A DNA stretch of 6,252 bases from Victivallales bacterium (GTDB lineage Bacteria; Verrucomicrobiota; Lentisphaeria; Victivallales; Victivallaceae), in NCBI GenBank assembly GCA_019038735.1, contig JAHOYW010000058.1, forward strand, positions 1 through 6,252. Reading direction: 5' to 3'. The first letter of the stretch is position 1. Every line of letters starts with the position of its first letter. Of this stretch, positions 1 to 5,841 are shown piece after piece. Made by a program: the position numbers and the translations under genes. The notes beneath the pieces are model-generated. The model did no database searches. It saw only the letters and a program-made list of their open reading frames with translations, and was not told the origin of the DNA.

Positions 1-61
1 TGTTAATACTTGTAAGTCTAAGGAAAAGTTTTTGCTTTTGACTAAACCAAACATTTGTAGT

Positions 62-122
62 CTTTACTTTCTGTCAGAACATTATCATGCGCGGTAATTG
101 TTGTTCCAGTGAAAAAGTAAAG
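62..122 (+). other. possible bulged stem-loop before terminator
   Basis: CTTTACTTT (62-70) is the exact reverse complement of AAAGTAAAG (114-122). Inside these 9-bp arms, shorter pairs nest in order: CTG 71-73 with CAG 107-109, GAAC 77-80 with GTTC 103-106, and ATTA 81-84 with TAAT 95-98, leaving a 10-nt loop at 85-94. That makes about 20 base pairs interrupted by small bulges, and the structure lies 12 nt before a strong intrinsic terminator. It could be the 3' part of a small structured RNA or the structured 3' UTR of a gene lying to the left. AT-rich sequence forms chance pairings easily, and no known RNA family is recognised. The rest of 1-134 shows no convincing coding region. Confidence 0.3.
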
Positions 123-134
123 CCTATTCTCCGG

Positions 135-162
135 AGCCCGTCTTTTGACGGGCTTTTTTTTT
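135..162 (+). terminator. intrinsic terminator of the upstream transcript
   Basis: A perfect 8-bp GC-rich stem, AGCCCGTC (135-142) with GACGGGCT (147-154), closes a TTTT loop and is followed at once by eight T residues (155-162). This is a textbook rho-independent terminator for plus-strand transcription coming from left of the window. There is no T run on the other strand, so it is unidirectional. It isolates the ligase gene from upstream transcription, so ligA must have its own promoter within about 163-210. Confidence 0.93.
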
Positions 163-186
163 GTCAGAATGCGTGTATATTACAGT

Positions 187-207
187 TTTAAGATTTAAGA
201 TTTAAGT
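187..207 (+). repeat. three tandem copies of a 7-bp unit
   Basis: TTTAAGA (187-193), TTTAAGA (194-200) and TTTAAGT (201-207) stand head to tail, ending two bases before the ligA Shine-Dalgarno. The tract is probably in the 5' untranslated region or overlaps the promoter. Short tandem arrays can change copy number by slippage, which would alter promoter spacing or leader length, but nothing here shows that this happens. Confidence 0.75.
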
Positions 208-209
208 TA

Positions 210-215
210 AAGGAG
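210..215 (+). promoter_or_regulatory. ribosome binding site of ligA
   Basis: AAGGAG stands 7 nt before a GTG codon at 223. This near-ideal Shine-Dalgarno spacing decides in favour of the GTG start over any internal ATG. Confidence 0.85.
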
Positions 216-222
216 CTGTGTT

Positions 223-2118
223 GTGACTGATTGGATTAATTTCGATATTTCAAAACTTGATGAGCAGGGCTTAGTCAAGCTCATTATGCATCACAATGAA
301 GCTTATTGGAAAAAAGGAATACTCGAAATAAGCGATGAACGTTATGATGAGATCATTCGCGCGCTTGAAAAGATCAATCCCGATCATTCACTGGTGATTG
401 CAATCAATACTCCGCAGGTTTCCAGTGAAGGCAAGGTGAGCCATGAAAAAGCAATGCTTTCACTAAACAAAGCTTATTCATTTGAAGATATTGATTCCTG
501 GGCTAAAAAGAACAAGCGTTCAGACAATGAACTTTATCTGGTAGAACCCAAATACGATGGTATTTCCGCTAATTACGCTAATAATATTTTAGCTACCCGT
601 GGGAATGGCGAGGTCGGAGAGAATATATCCTCGAAACTGCCTTTGATTGAACTGGAGACGACTGATTATAGCGGTCCAGTAGATAGAGCTGTCCGCGGCG
701 AAATCCTGATTCGTGATGATGATTTTAAAAATCTATATTCCACTATTAACAAGAAGAACGGCGGCACATATAAGAATTCCCGTAACGCGGTTGGTGGTAT
801 TATGGGCTTGCTCGATATCAGCGATATGCAGCGGCAAAATGCCAAACTTACTCTTGTGGACTATGAAATGATTTCTTATCCGGTCAAATATTGTGAGCTT
901 GAAAAATGCTGGGCGAAATTAGTCGAGAAGATAGAAAAACTTCCTTATCCCATGGACGGTATCGTTATTAAACTTGCTGACGAAGTTTATAGTGAAGAGC
1001 TTGGCAACACCGCGCATCACCCGCGCGGACAAATAGCTTTCAAATTCAGCGGTATCCGTAAAGAAAGCCTGCTTAAAGAAGTTCAATGGAGTTTCGGCAA
1101 AAACTGCCTCACCCCTGTAGCGGAAATAGAGCCTGTCGAACTCGGCGGAGTTACTATCCGTCACGCGTCTCTGCATAACGCGCAGAACATTATTGATAAA
1201 GACATTCAAATCGGCGACCGGGTGGTTATTGAACGTGCCGGAGATGTGATTCCCTACATAGTCAGTGCTATTCCCGGCGAGAAGCGCAAAAACGTTTTGA
1301 TTGATATTTGCCCTAATTGTGAAACATCTTTAGTGCGTAAAGGTCCTGAACTCTGTTGTCCTAATCCAGATTGTTCAGCGACACGTCTGAAACTTTTGAC
1401 CGCGGCGGTCAAAAATATTGGTATAGATCGTTTAGGCGAACCGAATATCCAGAAAATGATGACCCATCTTGAAGTAATGACTTTAAAGGATATTTTTGAT
1501 CTGACATTGCCGGATATTCTTAAGCTTGAGGGTTTTAAGGCTAAATCAGCGACGAATTTGCTCAAGGAAATAGCCGCCGCTCGAAATGTCGCTGACTATC
1601 AAGTACTTTCTGCTCTGAATATCCCAAACGTCGGCGCTAACATCGCTAAAAAAATAATGAATGAATACACGCTTGGTGAACTTCGCAAAATGACTGATGA
1701 AGAAATGGAAAACATAAATACTATCGGTCCTGAACGCGCCAGAGCTTTGCACGATCAACTCGCGGAGCAAAACGATTTTATTGATGAATTGATTTCAGCC
1801 TTACAGATAAAAGAAAGCAAGGGGCAGGGCGGTACTGCTTTACCGACAATTTGTTTCACCGGCAAAATGCCCGAAAAACGCTCTTTCTACGAATCTCTTG
1901 CAGAACAGAAGGGCTATGAAGCGACTTCTGCGGTAACTAAGGACTTATCACTCTTAGTAGCCCTTGACCCCAATGGCGGAGGCGGCAAGCTAAGCAAAGC
2001 CGAAAAGCTGGGCATAGAAATAATGGCACTAAACGATTGGTTGGAGAAAATTAAAGAGCATGATATCCCGGAAGAAGTTCCAGAAAACAATATTTTCGAG
2101 CAAGGAACATTGTTTTAG
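223..2118 (+). CDS. ligA: NAD-dependent DNA ligase (divergent LigA)
   Basis: This 631-residue protein seals nicks in duplex DNA with 3'-OH and 5'-phosphate ends, using NAD+ to form an enzyme-AMP intermediate, in replication and repair. The start is GTG with a strong Shine-Dalgarno. Domains in order: NMN-binding Ia (about 1-70, D38, Y41, D42); adenylation domain with VEPKYDG (nucleophile K110), TRGNG (R126), RGE (E160), MDGIVIK (D245, K250) and IAFKF (K274); OB fold (about 285-355, ending RAGDVIP); four-cysteine zinc site (C363, C366, C378, C384); helix-hairpin-helix region (about 395-525); BRCT domain (about 541-610, W606). E. coli LigA has 671 residues, so this one is short. By hand alignment several usually strict motifs differ: H23 of E. 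coli corresponds to W29, RGDG is RGNG, the GRTG before LTPVA is GKNC, and the HFxSRxAMDIxGLG segment after the zinc site is replaced. All core catalytic residues remain, so it is probably active. Whether it is the housekeeping ligase or a second one cannot be told from this window. Confidence 0.95.
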   Translation: MTDWINFDISKLDEQGLVKLIMHHNEAYWKKGILEISDERYDEIIRALEKINPDHSLVIAINTPQVSSEGKVSHEKAMLSLNKAYSFEDIDSWAKKNKRSDNELYLVEPKYDGISANYANNILATRGNGEVGENISSKLPLIELETTDYSGPVDRAVRGEILIRDDDFKNLYSTINKKNGGTYKNSRNAVGGIMGLLDISDMQRQNAKLTLVDYEMISYPVKYCELEKCWAKLVEKIEKLPYPMDGIVIKLADEVYSEELGNTAHHPRGQIAFKFSGIRKESLLKEVQWSFGKNCLTPVAEIEPVELGGVTIRHASLHNAQNIIDKDIQIGDRVVIERAGDVIPYIVSAIPGEKRKNVLIDICPNCETSLVRKGPELCCPNPDCSATRLKLLTAAVKNIGIDRLGEPNIQKMMTHLEVMTLKDIFDLTLPDILKLEGFKAKSATNLLKEIAAARNVADYQVLSALNIPNVGANIAKKIMNEYTLGELRKMTDEEMENINTIGPERARALHDQLAEQNDFIDELISALQIKESKGQGGTALPTICFTGKMPEKRSFYESLAEQKGYEATSAVTKDLSLLVALDPNGGGGKLSKAEKLGIEIMALNDWLEKIKEHDIPEEVPENNIFEQGTLF

Positions 2119-2139
2119 TTTAGTTACTAGCTCGAGAAG

Positions 2140-2220
2140 CACGGCTAGAGATGGCCGTGGCTACATCGTGAAATATTAAATAAACGTAAACAATGTAGCC
2201 GCCTCTGTCTCTAGAGGCGC
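2140..2220. repeat. REPIN-like pair of inverted GTAG-headed hairpins
   Basis: Two REP-like units face each other in the gap between convergent ligA and xseB. The right unit (2193-2220, plus strand) reads ATGTAGC, then CGCCTCT (2200-2206), loop GTCTCT, then AGAGGCG (2213-2219). The left unit (2140-2166, minus strand) reads ATGTAGC, then CACGGC, loop CATCTCTA, then GCCGTG. The GTAG heads point inward around a 26-nt AT-rich spacer (2167-2192). Aligned in the same register, the head and most of the loop are identical, while three stem base pairs differ by changes on both sides, so pairing is kept. A GTAG tetranucleotide followed by a palindrome is the signature of REP sequences mobilised by RAYT (TnpA_REP) transposases. 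No RAYT gene is in the window. The hairpins may also block readthrough or protect the 3' ends of both transcripts, but they lack T tracts. Confidence 0.72.
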
Positions 2221-2238
2221 AAAATAGTAGGTAATGTA

Positions 2239-2520
2239 CTAAAATGTAAATTCGTCGTTTGCTGGACTTGTGGCTTCTTTGCGTTCGGAAGAATCGTCAA
2301 ATTCCTGCCATTCGCTGTTTTCACCATTGTCTTTTACTAAAACTTCTATTTTCTTTTCCAGTCTGGATAGTTTTTGGCGGCAGAGTTTTGATAAAAGTGT
2401 ACCTCTCTCGAAATGTTTAATCATATCATCAAGCGGCAATTCACCTTGTTCCATATCGTCAACTAATTTTTCAAGTTCTTCTAAGGCTTGTTCAAAAGGC
2501 ATATCTTTTTCTTTAGTCAT
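2239..2520 (-). CDS. xseB: exodeoxyribonuclease VII small subunit
   Basis: This 93-residue protein is the small subunit of exonuclease VII, which degrades single-stranded DNA from both ends into oligonucleotides. Several XseB copies bind the large catalytic subunit XseA, which is not encoded in the window. The family pattern is clear: PFEQALEELEKLVDDMEQGELPLDD, continuing into HFERGTLLSKLCRQKL and ending with LEKKIEVL (overall residues 8-61), forming the usual two-helix hairpin. The last 30 residues are acidic and look disordered. Its ATG overlaps the stop of the upstream plsC-like gene by 8 bp (2513-2520), and AGAGGA (2529-2534 on the minus strand) lies 8 nt before the start, so it is probably translationally coupled to that gene. 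The gene usually sits near xseA or ispA, so the plsC neighbour is less common. It converges on ligA across the REP-like element, and no intrinsic terminator follows it. Confidence 0.93.
   Translation of the reverse strand: MTKEKDMPFEQALEELEKLVDDMEQGELPLDDMIKHFERGTLLSKLCRQKLSRLEKKIEVLVKDNGENSEWQEFDDSSERKEATSPANDEFTF
2513..2520 (-). promoter_or_regulatory. 8-bp stop/start overlap of acyltransferase gene and xseB
   Basis: Read on the minus strand, ATGACTAA contains the xseB start (ATG, 2520-2518) and the acyltransferase stop (TAA, 2515-2513) in a different frame. Ribosomes ending the first gene can re-initiate at once on the second, with the help of AGAGGA 8 nt before the ATG. This suggests both are made from one mRNA with linked yields. 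Confidence 0.7.
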
Positions 2521-3331
2521 TAATCTGTTCCTCTTTTGAATTCCATTTGTCTAATCTGGATGAAATAAAATCAATAACCTGTTGATTGGCTCCTTTTCCA
2601 GTACCTTCTATTTTGATGGGCTCGCCAAATTCAAAATGGACATGGTTTTCCGGGCAGACAGGACCGAGATCCCTGAACATTTTTCCGTTTTTCAGGAAAT
2701 CAGTTTTTAGAGCGAAAGGCACGACATCAACTTGGGCGGTGCGCGCTAATTTTATACCGATACTGCTGAACTTCTTTTTGGAGAATGCTTCACTACGGGT
2801 TCCCTGAGGAAACATGATGATTGATTTTCTCTTTTTGACAAGATATTTGCCCTCGCGCATGAGCATTTTTAAATCTTGACGAGGATCTTTTCTAGTTAGC
2901 GGAATAGCTTGCAGGGCAAGCATGATATCACCAAAGAAAGGTACTTTAAAGAGAGCTTTTTTGATAACAAATGTAAAATCAATGCGTGGTCTGACAATTG
3001 AATGAAATAAAGCTGTTTCCAGCAAACTCATGTGATTACCTAATAAAATAACCGGTCTGCCATTGAGTTTTGTTAAATTATCCAGTCCTTTGAGATGGAT
3101 CTTTCCTCCGCAGTTCTCAACTAATCTGAAATTTTGATTTGAATAAAGAATTTGATTTTCCGCGTCAAGCTCGCCGTGTTTGGCACACATGCCGGTTTTA
3201 AAAAATATAAAAAAGTTGTTGATGTAAAAATAAAAACGATTTCCACGCAGTAAACGATTCATAAAAGAACGTTTCGTTTCCGCAGGGGTATCATAGGAAT
3301 CTTTATCAAACATATTATTTTTGTAATTCAT
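2513..3331 (-). CDS. 1-acylglycerol-3-phosphate O-acyltransferase family protein
   Basis: This is a PlsC-like (LPLAT superfamily) membrane-bound acyltransferase of 272 residues, probably acylating lysophosphatidic acid or a related glycerolipid at the inner membrane. Motif I is GNHMSLLET (H100, E105), motif III is FPQGTRS (174-180), and VPFAL (204-208) matches motif IV. An aromatic stretch at about 33-46 (FYFYINNFFIFF) may anchor it in the membrane. Both canonical acids differ: HX4D is HX4E and FPEGTR is FPQGTR. I recall NHMSxLET/FPQGTRS proteins from other bacteria, so this is probably a subfamily and not a decayed enzyme, and its true substrate is uncertain. The reading frame is open to a TTG at 3415, but I chose the ATG at 3331 because AAGG stands 5 nt before it; the ATG at 3370 has no Shine-Dalgarno. 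It is the first gene of a two-gene unit with xseB. No convincing promoter is visible. Confidence 0.85.
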   Translation of the reverse strand: MNYKNNMFDKDSYDTPAETKRSFMNRLLRGNRFYFYINNFFIFFKTGMCAKHGELDAENQILYSNQNFRLVENCGGKIHLKGLDNLTKLNGRPVILLGNHMSLLETALFHSIVRPRIDFTFVIKKALFKVPFFGDIMLALQAIPLTRKDPRQDLKMLMREGKYLVKKRKSIIMFPQGTRSEAFSKKKFSSIGIKLARTAQVDVVPFALKTDFLKNGKMFRDLGPVCPENHVHFEFGEPIKIEGTGKGANQQVIDFISSRLDKWNSKEEQIND

Positions 3332-3510
3332 AGCAACCTTAATATTTACATGTAAGCTATAGATTAGCATTTTTTTGCAAATATACAACAGTTCAGAAAT
3401 AAATTTCCTATACAAAACTTACTCTATCCTGATATGACGCTGCTGTTAGCCTGGCATTAAGTATTTGTTTTTTGTTTCTTTCGACGACTTTTAGCTTGAA
3501 AAACTTGATT

Positions 3511-3540
3511 TTGAACGTTATCTTTATACGAAGCTATATT
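3511..3540 (+). promoter_or_regulatory. candidate sigma-70-type promoter for tviB operon
   Basis: TTGAAC (3511-3516) and TATATT (3535-3540) resemble -35 and -10 boxes with an 18-bp spacer. They predict a start near 3547 and a leader of about 20 nt containing the tviB Shine-Dalgarno. A second, overlapping candidate is TTGAAA (3496-3501) with TATCTT (3519-3524), spacing 17 bp. The intergenic region (3332-3567) is AT-rich, so matches by chance are likely and the choice between the two is not settled. No clear operator is seen. Confidence 0.38.
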
Positions 3541-3567
3541 TAATTAATGGAATGTTTAAGGAGCACT

Positions 3568-4839
3568 ATGAAAGATAGTTTTATTCCGAAAGTAGCTATT
3601 ATTGGTTTGGGATATGTGGGATTACCTTTAGCTGTTGAGTTCTGTAAGAAATATGAGACTTATGGATTTGATATAAATTCCAAGAGAATAAAAGAGTTGC
3701 AAAGCGGAGACGATCATACGCTTGAGATTTCATCTGAACAGTTGACCGCGTCTGAAAACTTGAAATTCACTTGTGATTCAGCGGATATATCTGATTGTAA
3801 TATTTATATCGTAACCGTGCCTACTCCGATTGACAAACATAATTCTCCTGATTTAAATCCTCTTCTCAAGGCCAGCGAGACCGTCGCTAAGGTCTTAGAC
3901 AAAAACGACATTGTTATATATGAAAGTACTGTATTCCCTGGTTGTACCGAAGAAGAATGTGTGCCTGTTCTTGAGAAATTCAGCGGTCTTAAATTTAATA
4001 AGGATTTTTTCTGCGGCTATAGTCCTGAACGAATAAATCCCGGAGACAAGACACATACCTTAACGCAGATACTAAAGGTTACCAGCGGTTCGACTCCTGA
4101 AATTGCTGATAAAATTGATGCTTTCTACGGCAGTATTATTAGTGCTGGAACCTATAAGGCTTCTTGTATAAAAGTCGCGGAAGCGGCTAAGGTTATTGAA
4201 AATTCTCAACGTGATTTGAATATTGCCTTTGTCAACGAACTTGCAAAAATATTTAATCGGCTTGATATTGATACTACGGAAGTCCTTGAAGCAGCTGGAA
4301 CTAAATGGAATTTTTTACCTTTCCGTCCTGGTTTGGTCGGAGGACATTGTATTGGTGTAGATCCTTACTATCTTACTCATAAAGCTCAGGAAGTGGGTTA
4401 TTGTCCCGAGGTAATTCTGGCTGGACGTCGTCTCAATGACGGCATGGGGCAATATGTCGCTACTGAAGTTATAAAGTTAATGATCAAGAAAAATCATGTA
4501 ATTAATTCATCAAAAGTGCTGGTTCTCGGAATGACTTTTAAGGAGAATTGTCCTGATATTCGTAATTCCCGGGCGATTGATTTGATTCGCGGACTCGAAG
4601 ATTTTGGCTGTAGTGTTGATGTCTATGACCCATGGGCGGACGCGGGAGAGGTGAAAGCGGAATACGATATTGATTTAGTTGGCGGTGTTGAGAATACGGA
4701 AAATTATGATGCGGTAGTTTTGGCTGTGGCGCATAATCTTTTTGAGGAGCTTGATTTTAAGAAATTCAGCAAAGACGGGCTGGTTATATACGACATAAAA
4801 AACTGTTTACCAAGAAGTGTTATTGACGCAAGGTTGTAA
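3568..4839 (+). CDS. tviB: UDP-N-acetylglucosamine 6-dehydrogenase (TviB/WbpO type)
   Basis: This cytoplasmic 423-residue enzyme oxidises C6 of a UDP-N-acetylhexosamine with two NAD+ in two steps, giving UDP-GlcNAcA (TviB) or UDP-GalNAcA (WbpO). The Rossmann motif GLGYVG is at 13-18, and YSPERINPGD at 151-160 is typical of the N-acetylated-sugar branch. KVIENSQRDLNIA (208-220) lines the active site, and GGHCIGVDPYYL carries the catalytic cysteine C261. FKENCPDIRNSR (324-335) opens the C-terminal UDP-binding domain. As far as I recall Salmonella Vi-antigen TviB, similarity runs along the whole length. An in-frame ATG at 3547 would add seven residues, but it has no Shine-Dalgarno, whereas AAGGAG (3558-3563) stands 4 nt before the ATG at 3568. 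The gene opens an operon: tviC starts 2 nt after its stop. Choice between UDP-GlcNAc and UDP-GalNAc as substrate cannot be made from sequence alone. Confidence 0.93.
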   Translation: MKDSFIPKVAIIGLGYVGLPLAVEFCKKYETYGFDINSKRIKELQSGDDHTLEISSEQLTASENLKFTCDSADISDCNIYIVTVPTPIDKHNSPDLNPLLKASETVAKVLDKNDIVIYESTVFPGCTEEECVPVLEKFSGLKFNKDFFCGYSPERINPGDKTHTLTQILKVTSGSTPEIADKIDAFYGSIISAGTYKASCIKVAEAAKVIENSQRDLNIAFVNELAKIFNRLDIDTTEVLEAAGTKWNFLPFRPGLVGGHCIGVDPYYLTHKAQEVGYCPEVILAGRRLNDGMGQYVATEVIKLMIKKNHVINSSKVLVLGMTFKENCPDIRNSRAIDLIRGLEDFGCSVDVYDPWADAGEVKAEYDIDLVGGVENTENYDAVVLAVAHNLFEELDFKKFSKDGLVIYDIKNCLPRSVIDARL

Positions 4840-4841
4840 TA

Positions 4842-5825
4842 ATGAACAAAATAGAAAATTCAAAAATACTTGTAACTGGTGGAGCCGGTTTTATCGGTTC
4901 AAACCTGATTGAGGTGCTATTGGAGCAGAATAATAAAGTTGTCTGTTTAGATAATTTTATGACCGGTAAACATGAGAACATAGAAGCGTTTTTGAATAAT
5001 TCTGATTTTATTTTGCTTGAGGGCGATATTCGTGACCTTGCAATCTGCCGCAAAGCTTGTGAAGGAGTCGATTATGTTCTGCATCAAGCGGCACTTGGTT
5101 CTGTACCGCGTTCACTGGAAGACCCTATGACTTCAGCGGAAATTAATATCTCCGGTTTTGTCAATATAATTTTTGCCGCTCAGGAAGCGAAAGTAAAACG
5201 TTTCGTTTATGCCGCGAGCTCCTCGACTTATGGAGACAGCGAAGTTCTTCCAAAAATTGAAGATGAAATTGGCAAGCCTTTGTCGCCCTATGCTATAACT
5301 AAATACGTTAATGAACTTTATGCCGAAAATTTTTCACGAATCTATGGTCTGGAAAGCATTGGTTTACGTTATTTTAATGTGTTTGGCAAGAGCCAGGATC
5401 CCGATGGAGCTTATGCGGCGGTCATTCCAAAATTTATCAGCAGCATGATAAAACATGAGTCCCCGCTTATTAATGGAGACGGCAGCTATTCACGGGATTT
5501 TACATATATCAAAAATGTAGTCCAGGCAAATCAGCTGGCGGCTTTGGTGACTGATCCAAAAGCAATCAATACGGTTTATAATATAGCTTATGGCGAATGT
5601 ACTACTTTAAATGAGCTTTATGCGGAATTACAACACAATCTAGCAGAATTTGATCCTGAAATTGCAAATATTAACTCCGTTCACGGATCTGAACGAGCTG
5701 GAGATATTCCGCATTCATTAGCTTGTATTGACAAAGCCCGCAACTTGTTGGGTTATGATCCTCAATACAATCTTGACGATGGCTTGAAGGAAGCAATTGA
5801 ATGGTATTTTAATAATCTAAAATGA
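4842..5825 (+). CDS. tviC: UDP-N-acetylhexosamine C4-epimerase (TviC/WbpP type)
   Basis: This 327-residue, NAD-binding short-chain dehydrogenase of the extended type inverts C4 of UDP-GlcNAc/GalNAc or of their uronic acids. With TviB it yields UDP-GalNAcA for polysaccharide assembly. GGAGFIGS (13-20) is the nucleotide-binding motif, DNFMTG (37-42) and GDIRD (61-65) are typical of the family, ASSSTYG (125-131) holds the catalytic serine region, and YAITK gives Y150 and K154. LHQAALGSVPRSLEDP (80-95) and GLRYFNVFG (174-182) match the TviC/WbpP subgroup closely from memory. The protein is slightly shorter than WbpP (341), mostly at the N-terminus. The ATG lies 2 nt after the tviB stop, and AAGG (4830-4833), inside the end of tviB, sits 8 nt upstream, so the two are co-transcribed and probably translationally coupled. 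gmd follows after 16 nt. Confidence 0.92.
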   Translation: MNKIENSKILVTGGAGFIGSNLIEVLLEQNNKVVCLDNFMTGKHENIEAFLNNSDFILLEGDIRDLAICRKACEGVDYVLHQAALGSVPRSLEDPMTSAEINISGFVNIIFAAQEAKVKRFVYAASSSTYGDSEVLPKIEDEIGKPLSPYAITKYVNELYAENFSRIYGLESIGLRYFNVFGKSQDPDGAYAAVIPKFISSMIKHESPLINGDGSYSRDFTYIKNVVQANQLAALVTDPKAINTVYNIAYGECTTLNELYAELQHNLAEFDPEIANINSVHGSERAGDIPHSLACIDKARNLLGYDPQYNLDDGLKEAIEWYFNNLK

Positions 5826-5841
5826 CAAAAGGCGTTAGTTT

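Noticed and set aside
2..97. Reading frame open from the left edge to a TAA at 95-97, possible tail of an upstream protein
   Set aside because: Only about 31 codons, no recognisable motif, and part of it overlaps the possible stem-loop; not enough to call a gene.
89..198. Short ATG frames running across the terminator
   Set aside because: The frame beginning at the ATG in 87-89 runs through the terminator hairpin and T tract and has no Shine-Dalgarno.
163..210. ligA promoter: TTGTCA at 161-166 and TATATT at 176-181
   Set aside because: The two boxes are only 9 bp apart and cannot work together; neither has a good partner at 16-18 bp, so no promoter is called although one must exist here.
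919..1770. Three minus-strand open frames inside ligA (919-1209, 1254-1565, 1546-1770)
   Set aside because: They are antisense to a well-supported gene and have no recognisable protein features.
2140..2220. Hairpins as a bidirectional rho-independent terminator for ligA and xseB
   Set aside because: Neither hairpin is followed by a T run on either strand; the GTAG heads and shared loop fit a REP-type repeat better.
2270..2807. Plus-strand open frames at 2270-2539 and 2586-2807
   Set aside because: They are opposite xseB and the acyltransferase gene, with low-complexity serine/phenylalanine-rich translations typical of shadows.
3346..3355. Perfect 10-bp palindrome TTACATGTAA upstream of the acyltransferase gene, possible operator
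   Set aside because: Short, AT-rich, and single; flanking bases do not extend the symmetry, so chance is likely.
3332..3415. N-terminal extension of the acyltransferase to a TTG at 3415
   Set aside because: TTG start and the ATG at 3370 lack Shine-Dalgarno sequences, the extra 28 residues match no family feature, and the ATG at 3331 has AAGG at proper distance.
3547..3567. Upstream ATG start for tviB
   Set aside because: No ribosome binding site before 3547, while AAGGAG lies between it and the ATG at 3568 where family homology begins.
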